Positions 11,670 through 22,759 of a stretch of DNA of 64,000 nt are shown here, one piece after another. How positions within the stretch are numbered: the stretch's first letter is position 1; each line of letters starts with the position of its first letter. A program made the translations under genes and the position numbers. The notes beneath the pieces are model-generated. The model was not told the origin of the DNA. It was given only the letters and a program-made list of their open reading frames with translations, and ran no database searches. The DNA comes from Acanthopleura granulata (taxonomy: Eukaryota > Mollusca > Polyplacophora > Chitonida > Chitonidae), in NCBI GenBank assembly GCA_016165875.1, contig JABBOT010000080.1:43311772-43375771 (forward strand), written 5' to 3'.

Positions 11670-12155
11670 TGGAAAGCAAAAAACACACAACAACACATTT
11701 TTCGGAAAATACAATATCAAAGATTCTTAACGTAATATAAAAACTACTCCCTCACTCGAACACATCCATCCAGTCTGTAATCTATCTGGCGACAGCTTGG
11801 ACTCCAAGTTAAGTCAGTAGATTTACCAGGTTCCTGGAGAAGGGCTGTGATTTACTCCTCCACAGAAAACCCGACCCCAGTTTTAGAAAACATTCATAAA
11901 CGTTAAACACAAATAAAGTGAACAATCATTCTAATATTAACTCCCAACTTTGGTTTTACTGGTATTTCACACCGCATTTTTCTAGTTTCACTATAGCGGT
12001 CAAATTTATAGGTGGAAGCAACCGTAGTACCCACAGAAAGTCACCGCCCTTACCTATGTATCTAACAGGCCTCCGGACTGAAAGCCGCACCCGAACCAGC
12101 AAACAGTCACACGGGCTTTAACGGAATGTATCAGCCAGGTTTGCGGTTCTCATAC
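11670..12155. other. Upstream of the ZP gene; possible SINE tail near 11800-11910
   Basis: The stretch directly before the first ZP exon on the minus strand is pyrimidine-rich and ends in CCACAG (11667-11672), so a 5' untranslated exon further upstream is likely. Near 11840-11915 there is a weak match to a second SINE-like tail ('actcctccacag' then 'cgttaaacacaaataaa'). Confidence 0.3.
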
Positions 12156-12160
12156 ATACA

Positions 12161-12452
12161 GGAGGAAACCCCAGAGGGTAATTCCTGGGGTAAAACCCAG
12201 AGGGAAGTAGCAGAGGGAAGCCCCAGAGGGAAACCCTGGAAGGAAGTAACTGAGGGAAGCCCCAGAGGGAAATTATACAGGGAGAAGCAGAGGGAAACCA
12301 CAGAGAGAAGTACTAAGGGCGAGCCAGAGAGAAACTCCAGAGGGGAACCTCCAAACCAAAAAATTAGAGGAAAACCACAGAAGGAAATACTACAGGAAAG
12401 CCACCGAGGGAAAATCTAGAGGGAAAGCCCCCAAAGGGAAGCCCCTGGGACA
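12161..12452. repeat. Purine-rich minisatellite, about 15-17-bp unit
   Basis: Repeats built on 'cagagggaagcccc', with drift in length and sequence. The plus strand stays open for about 97 codons as a Glu/Gly/Arg/Lys-rich product; this is a by-product of the repeat. Confidence 0.8.
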
Positions 12453-13317
12453 ATTTCTATACTTATGTGTGTATACATATGTGTAGTTATGTGTATTTAG
12501 CATCTCGACACCTCATTTTGATTCCAGAAGCTGGCCGCTGTGGTCGTGAAGTCATTTAACCGTGTCATCGCCATGCAAGTATTTTAGGATGACGGAGTTA
12601 TCTCCCATATCATTACGAATGTAGTTTGGGCGCAATAAACATGTTCCACAATTGTGTACTTTTTTTCAGGGAAAATTGCCGATCATACCAATTTTACGTG
12701 CAGTTCTGCAGATCGTTACATGAAATATTCTCATGAAAGCGGCCACATTTGCTTTCAACGAGTAGCACCAACGACAACAACTCTGATATCACGACATCTG
12801 TCAATTTACAAAAATCGGGGAATTTTATAGCAGAAATCCTTGTACCTCAAACAACTTGAGAAATGCCAAGAAGAGGTTTAACTCATAAATTCTGCTTACG
12901 TCTCCTCTGAGGGGGTACCGTGCCTTCCGAATGGTGTTGATAGATCCAATTTAGCAAAGGCTTGTTACAGCATGCGTGCAGGCGGCGAGTGAGCCATACA
13001 GCTTGGTGTAAGAGGACACAAAATATTCAACTGATTCACCGCCCATGCATGCACCACCATGGATCTTGTGAATTTCATTGGGGGTTGGGTGGGGTTAGTG
13101 TAAGGTTACGAAATTTTCATGAACTGAGTTTCCTTCCGGGTTTGTGCATGTATAGACTCTATATAATGCAGAGATACGTACCCGAACTTTCATATACAAA
13201 TTAACTATACCCCTCGCACCCACCCAGGTACTTTCATCTTTGAATCTCCTTGAAGGACACAATATTACTAATGTCACTAACTACACCATAAGTAAACATT
13301 CATTGCGACAGTGTGGT

Positions 13318-13712
13318 GGCAGGATAGAGATGTAATGAAGTGAGAAAGTGATGAAGGGACAGATGGAGTGATAGAGCGATGGACAGAGATGCGTTGGAGT
13401 GATGTAAAAGATGGACAAAGACAGAGGGATGGGCAAAGTTGTGGTGGAGTGATAAAGCGATAAAGGAACCCAGGTGCGATGGAATGATAGAGAAATGGAC
13501 ATAGATGCGTTGGAGTGATAAAGCCACGAAGTTACAGGGGCGCGATGAAGAGATAGAGCGATGGACACAGATGCGTTTCAGTGATAAGGCGACGAACGGA
13601 CAGAGGATAATTCGACGAAAGGACAGAAATGTGATGGAGTGATAAAGCGATAAAGGGACAGAAATTTAATGGAGTAGCGACGAAGGGACAGAGATGCGAT
13701 GGAGTGATATAG
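13318..13712. repeat. Minisatellite, about 30-40-bp unit, about 10 copies
   Basis: Built on 'gatggacagagatgcgttggagtgataaagcg' type units. The minus strand shows Ser/Leu/His-rich open frames (13281-13568) that reflect the repeat, not a gene. Confidence 0.8.
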
Positions 13713-13950
13713 CGAGTTCATCACTCTCTGTTGCATTAATTGCTCTACAAACTAATGCACTGAATCACATTTAGGCTCTCCTTTAGGCCTACAGTGTCTC
13801 CGTAGTGATGCTGAACTGAATGTGGTTCACGGTTAACGCCATACACTATATGTACACTGAATAACGAGAATACACACCAAATCTGATTAATGATACCGAT
13901 GATTTTTATTTTTGTGCCCAGTGACAAAGTTTACACCATCTCAGTTTCAA

Positions 13951-14046
13951 CTCATTAAAATCAATATCAATATCTGTGTCAGAATCAATATCTGTATCAG
14001 TGTCAGTACCAGTATCAGTTTCAATTTCAGTATCAAAATCAGAATC
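13951..14046. repeat. Hexamer microsatellite (tcagta/tcaata) at LTR edge
   Basis: Variants of TATCAG and TTCAGT in tandem. A shorter form lies at the matching edge of the other LTR (about 14873-14910), so the expansion happened within or at the end of the LTR. Confidence 0.6.
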
Positions 14047-15080
14047 AGGTAATGAGATTGACGTTTTGGTACACTTCTTTTATTCGCGAAAAATAACTGA
14101 AAATCTTCAGAGGCCGACAGCCTGGGTCTCTCTCACAGTTACATGTTCCAACTGGGTAAAACTAAACACCAATGGGAATCTGTACCGAAAACGGAAAATG
14201 GACTATTACACATGAGCCTAGCAGAGGCGGCAAAGTTTGCCCCCCTACATACCGGCTCTCTAACTGTGACTATGAAGGAGGTTCAATTACGTCACCACGG
14301 CCAAAATATGAATCAAATATGGAAGTAAAAATTTCACTGCTGAAGATCAAAATATCCAATTAAACAGTTAAATTTCCTTCAAGGATTACACATAGCTTGG
14401 CAACAGGGTGTGGAAGAACCTGGGTCTGCGTCTTCACCTTGGCAATTCTCACCAAGCCCCTGTTGTCCTTAATCACTTCCAGGACTCATCCTAAGCACTA
14501 TGACAGTCGGAGAGAACTGTCCATAGGCAACCCCAAGTCTCCGATAACAATGTCATGTTGAGGAGGAATCCATTTTTGAAACTACTGCAGGAGGGGCAAG
14601 TATTCTCTGACCCAACGTTCCCAGAATACGTCCGCTAACTATTGCACATGCCTTCTGCGCGCACACACATGCTTCTGGTTGAACGTTCCTGGGGGAAATA
14701 TTCTTCTGGTCTCAAACGAAGCACGTCATTAGGGGTGAGTACCTGCAAGTCATGCGAGGAACTTGGCGATTCTGTTAACGGACGATTCTTTAGTATCGCC
14801 TCCACTTCACAGAACAATGTTGGAAGTGCCTCGCCATCCAGTTTAATCGCTTGCTGGTGCATTACAGACCAGTGTCAGCACCAGTATCAGTTTCAGTTTC
14901 AGAATCAGAGAATGAGACTGACGTTTTGCTACACTGTTATTCGCAACAATAATTGAAAACCTTCAGAGTCTCGTTCGCAGTTACATGTTCCAACTGGGTA
15001 AAACTAAACACTGAAGTTAAACTGTGCAGAAAGAAAAACGGTCTATTGCACATGAGACCAGCACAAGCAGCAAATTTTGG
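14001..15080 (-). mobile_element. Internally deleted BEL/Pao LTR retrotransposon
   Basis: Two direct repeats flank a short piece of pol. On the minus strand the order is 5' LTR (14873-15080), pol remnant (about 14375-14865), 3' LTR (14001-14240). The repeats share long exact words such as 'gttacatgttccaactgggt' and 'aaaactaaacac'. Repeat homology on the pol side of the 3' copy ends right after a GGGGGG purine tract at 14241-14246, as expected of a polypurine tract next to an LTR. The 5' LTR abuts pol directly, so the primer site, gag, protease, reverse transcriptase, RNase H and most of integrase are gone. It is dead. Confidence 0.75.
14375..14865 (-). pseudogene. BEL/Pao pol remnant: end of integrase and DUF5641-like domain
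   Basis: The first part reads through the typical Pao block (FCEVEAILKNRPL then LTPNDVLRLRP). The next frame continues with FWERWVREYLPLLQ, a stop, then FQKWIPPQHDIVIGDL, and after a frameshift VIKDNRGLVRIAKVKTQTQ and PVAKL. This is the usual C-terminal order in BEL/Pao polyproteins. At least one stop and one frameshift make it non-functional. It lies between the two LTRs of the deleted element. Confidence 0.85.
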
Positions 15081-15089
15081 TCATAACAC

Positions 15090-15980
15090 TATATTTAATT
15101 GCAACTTGTTTTTGTACATATGTGCTTTTTTATGCAAAGGTGAAAATATACATAGGCCAACATATATATACAAATAAAAATTTGTTTTTACATAAGATTT
15201 GTGCATATGTAAAAATAATGCAAAACCAAGGTTTTCAACATAAGTACAAATCTTTCAGACATAGTCCTATGTATAGTAGGCCTAATTAGAGAATCAGTAC
15301 GGAGACAGCTTCTCATACGATGCTCGTGATTGGCACATTAGTCGTGACACACGACCAAATTGTTGTCCTGCTCACATGGAGAGCTAACAGAAACCAGGAG
15401 AAATCTATTTTTGGCTTATTTAGTTTACGACACTTTGTCCGCGACATCAAACGATCCATCTGGCTGCGGGGCTGGGGCTGTAACTGACTGCCTATTTATC
15501 AAGGTAGACTGTACATGCGTCAGTGGGTGCCTCAAGTGACATACCTGGTCATAATGACATGGTAACAACTTGGCGGGACCTGCATGGACGAGCGAGCGAG
15601 CTATAGCAGCTTGATCAACCAGCAACCTCCAACTAAGCACTGAAGAATTACTTTGTGAAGATGGCATTCCTTAACAAAACATCACGTTCTCACGACGTAG
15701 CGATGTATCGTGCAGATCAATCAAAACAATTGTTGTTCCTGAAAAACAAACAGACATACAACTCGTCCGGTACTCTTAGTATAAGGAATAGAAACCATGG
15801 TAACCGAAATCTTCTTGCTTTAGTAACTTTATTCCTGTGTAATGCTTACAAACATAAACAATGTGCATTAAGAAACGAGAAACGTACCAATAAGTTATAC
15901 CTCGCAGCTCAGTTCATTTGTCTCATTTTGTTAAAATAAATTCCAACTGTCCTTTTCCCTAAGTTATCACATATATACAC
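15090..15980. other. Intergenic, nothing recognised
   Basis: Short open frames on both strands (for example minus 15425-15667, 80 codons), with no family signature or convincing splice sites. Confidence 0.35.
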
Positions 15981-15983
15981 ACA

Positions 15984-16133
15984 CAACTCGTGAACCACAA
16001 AAGAACGTTCCAACCACTCGTGAACCACAAAAGGACGTTCTAACCACTCGTGAATCATAAAAGGGCGTTCCAACCACTTGTGAACCAAAAAACGACGTTC
16101 CAACCACTTGTGTACAACATATCGACGTTCCAA
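15984..16133. repeat. Minisatellite, 30-bp unit, 5 copies
   Basis: Unit like 'cactcgtgaaccacaaaaggacgttccaac'. Because 30 is a multiple of three, the minus strand shows a decapeptide repeat (HEWLERPFVV type) that I read as a by-product. Confidence 0.8.
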
Positions 16134-17900
16134 GTCGATAATCGCTGGTGAATTGTTTCCTCGACATAATAACACTAGTTGCTACGTAAAAATGGTCCCG
16201 CGACTTCATGGCTGAGGGATTCCCCGCGCCAGTTTTAATGCCCGAGATCTGAAAAAAATCAGTTCCGTAGTTTACGTTGTTATAAATCATGATGCAAAAT
16301 GGTAATGAGTGTGAGGAAGCCAGGTCAACTTTGTGCTGTTAAGCACTTTGAGGCAGTTGCTAAGAATGTCCATAGACACATCTGTGTTGATAATTCACGC
16401 ATTTGTAATTGTGAATGTATGTAACATAACTCTTTTACCCCACCCCCCACCCCCATCTCCTAGCTTACTATGCCCTGAAATGAAAGCTTTTACTGGTGTG
16501 TGCTCTGTGGCGCAATCCTCAAGTAAGAACCAAAGAATTTGTGTCAGCAATACGTTAACAAACAAACACGTTTATGCACATGGTTCTTGAAACACTAGTG
16601 ATGCTTCATTATTGTTTATAAAAAAGCATATGTTGATAAGTATAGATGTGGAAATTCGGCTTGTACACTAGCTAGCAGATTCGACAAGACATTTACCGGG
16701 GTAAACATCAAATGAATCACTCCTTTCTATCCAAATGCAAATAAATGTGGTAAAACCCAACGAAAAACACGCAAACAACTGCCCCTCTAAACTGTGCTTC
16801 TGTCTTACTTTAGGGAAACCTTTTCATGATTTATAGACTTGCTCTTTACTCCTGTTGACTGAACCCTGTGTTAATCTTGGGTTTTAATCTGCTCTTAACA
16901 ACCAAATACTAAATCTTAAGGCAGACAAAAATGGACATTACCTGAATACTTGCATCTGTGTACTTCATTGTTGTTTAAAAATACCAAATATATGCTCATG
17001 TATTCTTTGCCTATGTTATTCTCTAACTTCATCTCGCCTTAAAAACACATTCAAGGTATTAACCAAGGCATGAAAGTACAAAGACGAAAAAGGAACTTTA
17101 ACCTAAACATATTTTATCTTCCAGTTTATTGTTGATTAACACTATTAAATACATGAGCATACATTCTATACTGATGTCGTAGTACAATTGCGTCTTATAC
17201 TGGATTCAAAAGTCTTGAAAACTGTGTTCTCGTTCCAATACTCACGCAATAGATACGTACGTAAGAAAAATAATGACGCGACACTTGTTCAACTCAGGCT
17301 TTAGATAATATTATTGTATGTATAGTTGCGAAAATCCATGTTTATCGTGCTGCTACCAGTTTACTACTGGGTGGGGTCACGACACCTTAACACGAATAAC
17401 AATGTGGTACCCTCAAAAACATGCAATCAATAACGAATGTGATGTTCTGGGGAGCCAGTAACAACAAGGTCTGTTATAGACTGCTTAACGCAGCGGGGCA
17501 CTCTAATCGGAAGTCGTCATCAGAAATTGCTCAAAATCTTGTGTGGAGCGGGATGGATGTTTCTTCTGTCGTGCACATCTTTCAACCGAATGAATCCGGC
17601 TCAGATCTGTTGAATGTGTGTTGAATTTCCGGAATTGTACGCCAAATCCATGTGCCATCCATTTTCGTACGCTCCACACCATAGACGCGGGTAATAGGCA
17701 TACAAATGATATATGGAATGGATGCAGTGCGAACTCTCATATCATATAACATTGTAGTAAAAGAAGATGCTTCATTCCGTGTGAAAAGGAAAAACATTTT
17801 GACACTCTCCATTGTGGCCAGAGAATTGTGATTTCTGTCTTGTCTTGGATTGAGCTTCAGCAACACGCATGTTCAAAAATCACTTCCAGAACGATGCAAT
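16134..17900. other. Region 3' of the receptor gene, nothing else recognised
   Basis: AT-rich, with no gene-like signal. Minus-strand AATAAA at about 17123-17130 could serve the receptor, implying a roughly 0.8-kb 3' untranslated region. Confidence 0.3.
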
Positions 17901-17902
17901 GG

Positions 17903-18991
17903 TTAAGAATGTGGGCTATTGGGACTGTTGCTGTCTTGCTTGTAATGATGAGGTGCCGTGGTGGCACTGGTCGTGTCCTTGGATGACAACTTACAATACA
18001 GTTTGAAAAACGTCCTCCTAAACTGAGCACTCATCGTGCAATACAGAACAAAGTTGATCGCATTGTTAATCAAAGCTACAATGTCCATTACGTCACCGAG
18101 GGGAAGATATATCGTCTCGAAGAAATTTGGAACCACAGTACTTAAGATGACGAGCACTCCCTGAGGAAATTCCGTAATTAAGAACAAAACTATGACAGCC
18201 AGAAGCATTTTAGTCGTCCGGGAATGTTCTGAGAGTCGGAGGCTGCTAGCCCCGGATATCACCATCCGCTTCCGTCGACTTCTGTTCTTGAAGTGAATGT
18301 TGTAAATGAGGAGGGCACCAAAGATGGACATCAGAATACACGGGATAATTTTAGCGGTTACCGAGTAGAGCCAGGCGTTTACCAAGTACATGGGATCGGT
18401 CTCCCCACTGCCCAGTTTCGTGTCCTTGAACACGTAGACAACCTGGTCGGTCACATTGTCATGGATCCTCTCTAGGACGTTTGACATGTAGTTCGGTATA
18501 AGAACTAACACAGATGCTAGGTAAGTGATCAGGACAATGAGTTTGGTGTGTGCCAGACGTCGGCGTCTGGAGGCCTGGCCTTTGGTTGGAGTTCGTATGT
18601 GGAGATACCTGAAGATGGCCAGCGCTACGCAAAGCCATATCGACGTCGTGTGAGTGGTGGCTGACAAATTCACGTGAACCAACATAATCGTCATCCAAAA
18701 TAGGTTGTTTTTGTCTGCTGAAATTTGCCCAGGGGGGTAAAAACAATAGAAGTGCAGGGCAAATGGCACGTAGGACATCATGGTGATGATGTCAGATACG
18801 GCCAGCCAGGAGAGAATGTAGTTCGTCGGTGTTCGCATATTCTTCCGCGTGAGAACAGTGATGTTGAAGAAGTTCGTGACAATTCCAAATGCGCAGACAC
18901 ATATGCTTATATAGCCGTGAATATTTGCATAAAAGTACGCGAACTTCATGAGAGATGACACGTCGAAAACCGTCCAGTTCCGCGACTCCAT
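17903..18991 (-). CDS. DMSR/myosuppressin-receptor-like neuropeptide GPCR
   Basis: Class A G-protein-coupled receptor at the cell surface, 362 residues. Helices lie at about 27-48, 58-80, 97-127, 150-168, 205-231, 260-286 and 298-320. GIVTN gives the TM1 asparagine (N40) and LAVSD the TM2 aspartate (D67). FRY (127-129) replaces DRY. TM6 ends FLITEFPQG, TM7 reads NNAINFVLYC in place of NPxxY. These are hallmarks I associate with the DMSR, myosuppressin and sex-peptide receptor group, whose ligands are mostly RFamide-type peptides. Predicted N-glycosylation sites are NWT (5-7) and NVT (179-181). The predicted second extracellular loop has no cysteine. The start has a good context (ACACCATGG). 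An acceptor (TTTTCTTTTCAG) at 19071 puts 79 bases of leader in this exon, so the coding part is in one exon while the transcript is spliced. Ligand unknown. Confidence 0.9.
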   Translation of the reverse strand: MESRNWTVFDVSSLMKFAYFYANIHGYISICVCAFGIVTNFFNITVLTRKNMRTPTNYILSWLAVSDIITMMSYVPFALHFYCFYPPGQISADKNNLFWMTIMLVHVNLSATTHTTSIWLCVALAIFRYLHIRTPTKGQASRRRRLAHTKLIVLITYLASVLVLIPNYMSNVLERIHDNVTDQVVYVFKDTKLGSGETDPMYLVNAWLYSVTAKIIPCILMSIFGALLIYNIHFKNRSRRKRMVISGASSLRLSEHSRTTKMLLAVIVLFLITEFPQGVLVILSTVVPNFFETIYLPLGDVMDIVALINNAINFVLYCTMSAQFRRTFFKLYCKLSSKDTTSATTAPHHYKQDSNSPNSPHS

Positions 18992-19070
18992 GGTGTATAC
19001 CTCCGCTTGACCGATGGCTCTCAGTCGCCAACAGTTTGTCCTATCTATGCTACTGTCCAATTTGAAAAGT
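18992..19070 (-). other. 5' untranslated part of the receptor exon
   Basis: Runs from a pyrimidine-rich acceptor (CTGTTTTCTTTTCAG, ending at 19071) to the ATG. The frame stays open upstream, but the residues there have no receptor character, which supports the downstream ATG as start. The upstream exon and promoter were not located. Confidence 0.5.
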
Positions 19071-19099
19071 CTGAAAAGAAAACAGTGTTTAGTTAGTTT

Positions 19100-19570
19100 A
19101 TACATGTATTCACTGTCGAATCAAGTCATTCTGTGCAGTTGTCAATTCCGTGAATTGTGTTTATTATAAAGCAGCACACAAGGGAAACCACGAAGGGATT
19201 AGCTTCTAAATAGAAAGCAAATACTATTGCATGTTGGGACAGTATGACATCCTCTGAATCAAGGATGCAGGATTAAAGGCCCCATTATGTTCGAAAGTGT
19301 GTGCATTATAACTGATATAACTAATAAAACGAATATTTATAAATTTCAGTGTTGTTTATGGCCATTCTCATACGATGGAGTTCAGATTTGTAGCTAGAGT
19401 GTACGGCGTAAACCACTGGCCTTCGACAACCTACTGACGAACTGACGGGGGGAGATTAGTTTGTATCGATCTTTTCCGTCCCACTAGGGTGATGCACGCC
19501 AGAGAGGACTTCAAGTTGTTAGCATTCGGTAAGTTATATTAGTCAGTTACCAAAAAAATGTATGGTGGGG
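19100..19570. other. Between receptor and LINE, nothing firm
   Basis: Has 'acggcgtaaaccac' near 19404, weakly like the SINE tail, but the surrounding words do not match. No gene seen. Confidence 0.25.
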
Positions 19571-19589
19571 TGTCTAGAATCTATGACAT

Positions 19590-22100
19590 CGAGGTAGGAA
19601 ATTAAAAACAGCCTGGAATGTCTTATTATGATGTTTCGTAGGGCTCAGTGCAGTAACTTCGTTAAAGCGGCGGATGCCGAGGAGGCGTAGTTCTGTGTGC
19701 ATAATATGACGGGGATATGTATGGCGTAGACATGGAAACATAAGGTAGGGAATACTATCCTCCACGAAACATTCTTCGCAGAGTCCTGTATCATGGAGAT
19801 AAAATCTGTTCAGTTATAGATTGGTGGGTAGGTGACCAGATAGGAGTCGAAATACTAGTATTTCGTCTTGTCGACACCTAAGCGACAGGTCATAGCGTAA
19901 GGTAACTAGTGAGTTGTGTTCTTGGAAAAATCTCCCTTTGTTGGAGTTGTCCCATTCGTTCTGTTACATGTCTATGATCTTTTGCTTTACTGAGTTTATT
20001 GCTTCATTTAACGATAGAGGAACAGTGAGCGTTATGTCAGGCAACATGAGAGCTCAATACCGGGAATACCGATGTGTGCCGGCACCCAATCAAACGTTAT
20101 AGAGACGCCACGGTGGTCAAGTGTGGTGCCTAGGTAGAGTATTTCATGTATGAGTTTAGAGGACTTGTTCCACGCAAAATTCAGCAGAGCCTGTAGAGAA
20201 GGGAGAGAGCCAGTAAAAATAACAGCCCATATAAGCCTAAGTTCCATCAGAAACTGGAGGGCACAGATAATTGCAGTGAGTTCGGCAGTGACCCCAGCTA
20301 GAGAGTCAGACAGCCTAAAGGACATGGTATATTTAATTTCTGGCACGCAAAATACCGCTCCCACCACATTGGTGTCAGGACACTTAGACGCGTCAGTATA
20401 AACTTGCACGTACTTTGACCAGTTAGACTAGATATGGTCTTTAGCGCATAATCAGGAAATAGTTGAGTTATCAAACTTGCTAGTCTTAGAATGAAGGTCA
20501 GTAAAGATATGTGGGGAAATCAAGTTCCATGGTGGAGAGTGTGGTACAGAGGAGGGCTGTATGTTTAAATCCACAGATTGAATAAGAGCAGCTGTTTCGC
20601 TGGATCTCTGCTTGAACGGCAACGCTGTGTTAGGCCGACTGTCATACAAGCCGTCATAGTAGAAAGGTGCGAGGATAGCAGAGGCAGAGTTGTTCCCATC
20701 CGCCCTAAGTCTAAAAGAGAACCCCACAGTGCGCAGGGGCCACTCTTGGCACAACACCTACATGGCACCGAGTGGCGTCGTTCGCATTGCCCCTGTGCAG
20801 ATTCGCAGCGCCGCACGCTGAATGGCGTCAAGTCTAAACTTAAGACTGACACAGGCCGAGTCGTGGGCCTGACAGCAGTAATCTAGCCTTGAATGGATGA
20901 GGGAACGGTACAGAAACAGCAGGCAGTGTCTGTCAGCACCCCATTCTCGCCCAGAGACACACCTCGTCAGATTGATGACCTTGTTGCATTTAGTCAAGGT
21001 GTAATCAATATGCTTAGACCAAGTAAGCCGTGCGTCAAGTACTACCCCGAGATATCTGAAAGAGGAGGTAAGTGTGACTGGAAAATTATTTAAGGTAATC
21101 TCAACATCCTTTATGTTCCTCCTGGTAAATATAACTGCTTCCATCTTTTCAGACGAGAACTTAAACCCCCATTTTAGGCTCCACTCGAGCCTGCTGGATA
21201 TATTTGGTACACAACTTGAGGTTTCTCGAAATGCACCACATGGCTTTGTCGACTGCAAATAGAGTACATTTAAGTTTAGATGACAGGACACTGGGTAGGT
21301 CATTGATAGCAATATTTAATAGAGTTGGGGACAAAACACTGCCCTGGGTCACTCCGTTCTCAACGGGCACTGGTCGGGAGTAGTCCAGGCTAACTCTGAC
21401 CTTGATGGAACTGTCAGTGAGAAAATCCCTAACCCATCCTAACATTCTTCCCGCAATATCCATGCCTTCCATTTTAATTAATACTACCGTACGCCACACC
21501 ATGTCATACGCCTTCTCTATGTCTAAAATACTGCGAATAGATATTCTTTATTACACAAGGAGTTTCGAATATTGTTCTCCAGGGTGATGACGTGATCAGC
21601 AGTACATCGCCTGTTTCTGAAATCGCTCTGGACAGGGCTAAAAATGTTATGTTTATTCAAATACCACATCATTCGGCTATTTATCATCTTTCCCATCACT
21701 TTGCGCAGAGTAGTAGTGAGGACAATAGGTCTATATGACGAGGGAACAGCGGGGTCTTTACCAGGCTTGGGTATAGGGATTACAATAGCCTGTTTCCACT
21801 GAAAAGAAAGTTTCACATGACGAACTGACGTGTATCGGACATAGATTATATCGGTGGAGGGCATTTGGTCCTCGACCAGTCTTAAACTACACAAAAGGCC
21901 TTGCGAGACTCGTCGGCAACTCATTGCTGCACGAAGACAGAGCGAGGTGCGTGACCGAATTGGAGTGGGGTGGGGATCTCACTGATATTATCATACACAG
22001 TATATAAAAAAGGGAATAGTATAATTGACAGGCCCGCACAGAGTTAGAAGTGGAACTAATCACAACATAGAGGAGAGGTGAAATGGACTTAATGGAATTT
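19590..22100 (-). mobile_element. Decayed I-like LINE with RT and RNase H
   Basis: Minus-strand non-LTR retrotransposon, broken by frameshifts. In order it shows the RT finger/palm block (IPIPKPGKDP..SYRPIVLT, 21523-21924), VENGVTQGSVLSP (21161-21502), the thumb region (20758-21312), an RNase H domain (YTDAS, AELTAI, DWVPAHIGIPG, 20032-20409) and a terminal C..C zinc-knuckle-like piece with EDSIPYLMFPC (19574-19800). The catalytic FADD box reads FAVD and the third RNase H acid is Gly, so it is dead. RNase H after RT places it in the I/Nimb/LOA-type LINEs; the clade is not resolved. No endonuclease was found, so it may be 5' truncated near 22.1 kb. Confidence 0.85.
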
Positions 22101-22501
22101 TTGTAAGAGTTTACCAACATCAAGCAGAACGTCATGTTATTCAGGTGATAGCACAGATGTATTATCCAGGCGAAAAATAGAACGGCTGACTGACGGACAT
22201 TATTTAATCAGTTACAGGTACCTCTTCTTCAATAAGTCAGTGGATAGCATGGGATGCTTGATTCGGTCATACTATTTTAGTTAGGAGTCCGGTATCCAGC
22301 GTCGATATATGTGTACAAGGAAACTGAGTTGCAGTCATTTTTAGCTGAGGACAATCTATTCCATTCAATACATCCGTCCAATATTACCAGATGTAATAGA
22401 ACAGCTCATTGTTGTTGAATGCTCTCTGTAAACACGACGTCAAAATAGGATAATAATGACTATTAGAGTGCTTCGTGATTCCTTGTAATTATAAGATATG
22501 T

Positions 22502-22742
22502 TCTTGTGTGACTTCCAAGTTAGAATACAAACCTGAACTGGACCGACTCCGTGCCAAAAACCTCTAAATATCCTTGTGTGAGTTTCAAATTAAATGTGAG
22601 TACAAAACTTGGGCCACTTCGTTCTAATAAGATATATCCTTGAATGACTTCCAAACTAAGTGTGAGCAAAAAAAAACTAAAAATATGTCCTTGTGTGACT
22701 TTCAAATATAATATAAGCAGAAAACTAAACTCCAGCGACTCA
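22502..22742. repeat. Tandem repeat, about 60-70-bp unit, 4 copies
   Basis: 'cttgtgtgacttccaaattaaatgtgag' type words start near 22503, 22573, 22631 and 22690. Diverged copies; no coding role seen. Confidence 0.65.
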
Positions 22743-22759
22743 ATTATCGTGCCAATGTG

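Noticed and set aside
12126..12419. 97-codon Glu/Gly/Arg/Lys-rich frame
   Set aside because: Produced by the purine-rich minisatellite; no start context or domain.
13281..13568. 95-codon Ser/His/Leu-rich minus-strand frame
   Set aside because: Antisense of a minisatellite; unit drift breaks any protein pattern.
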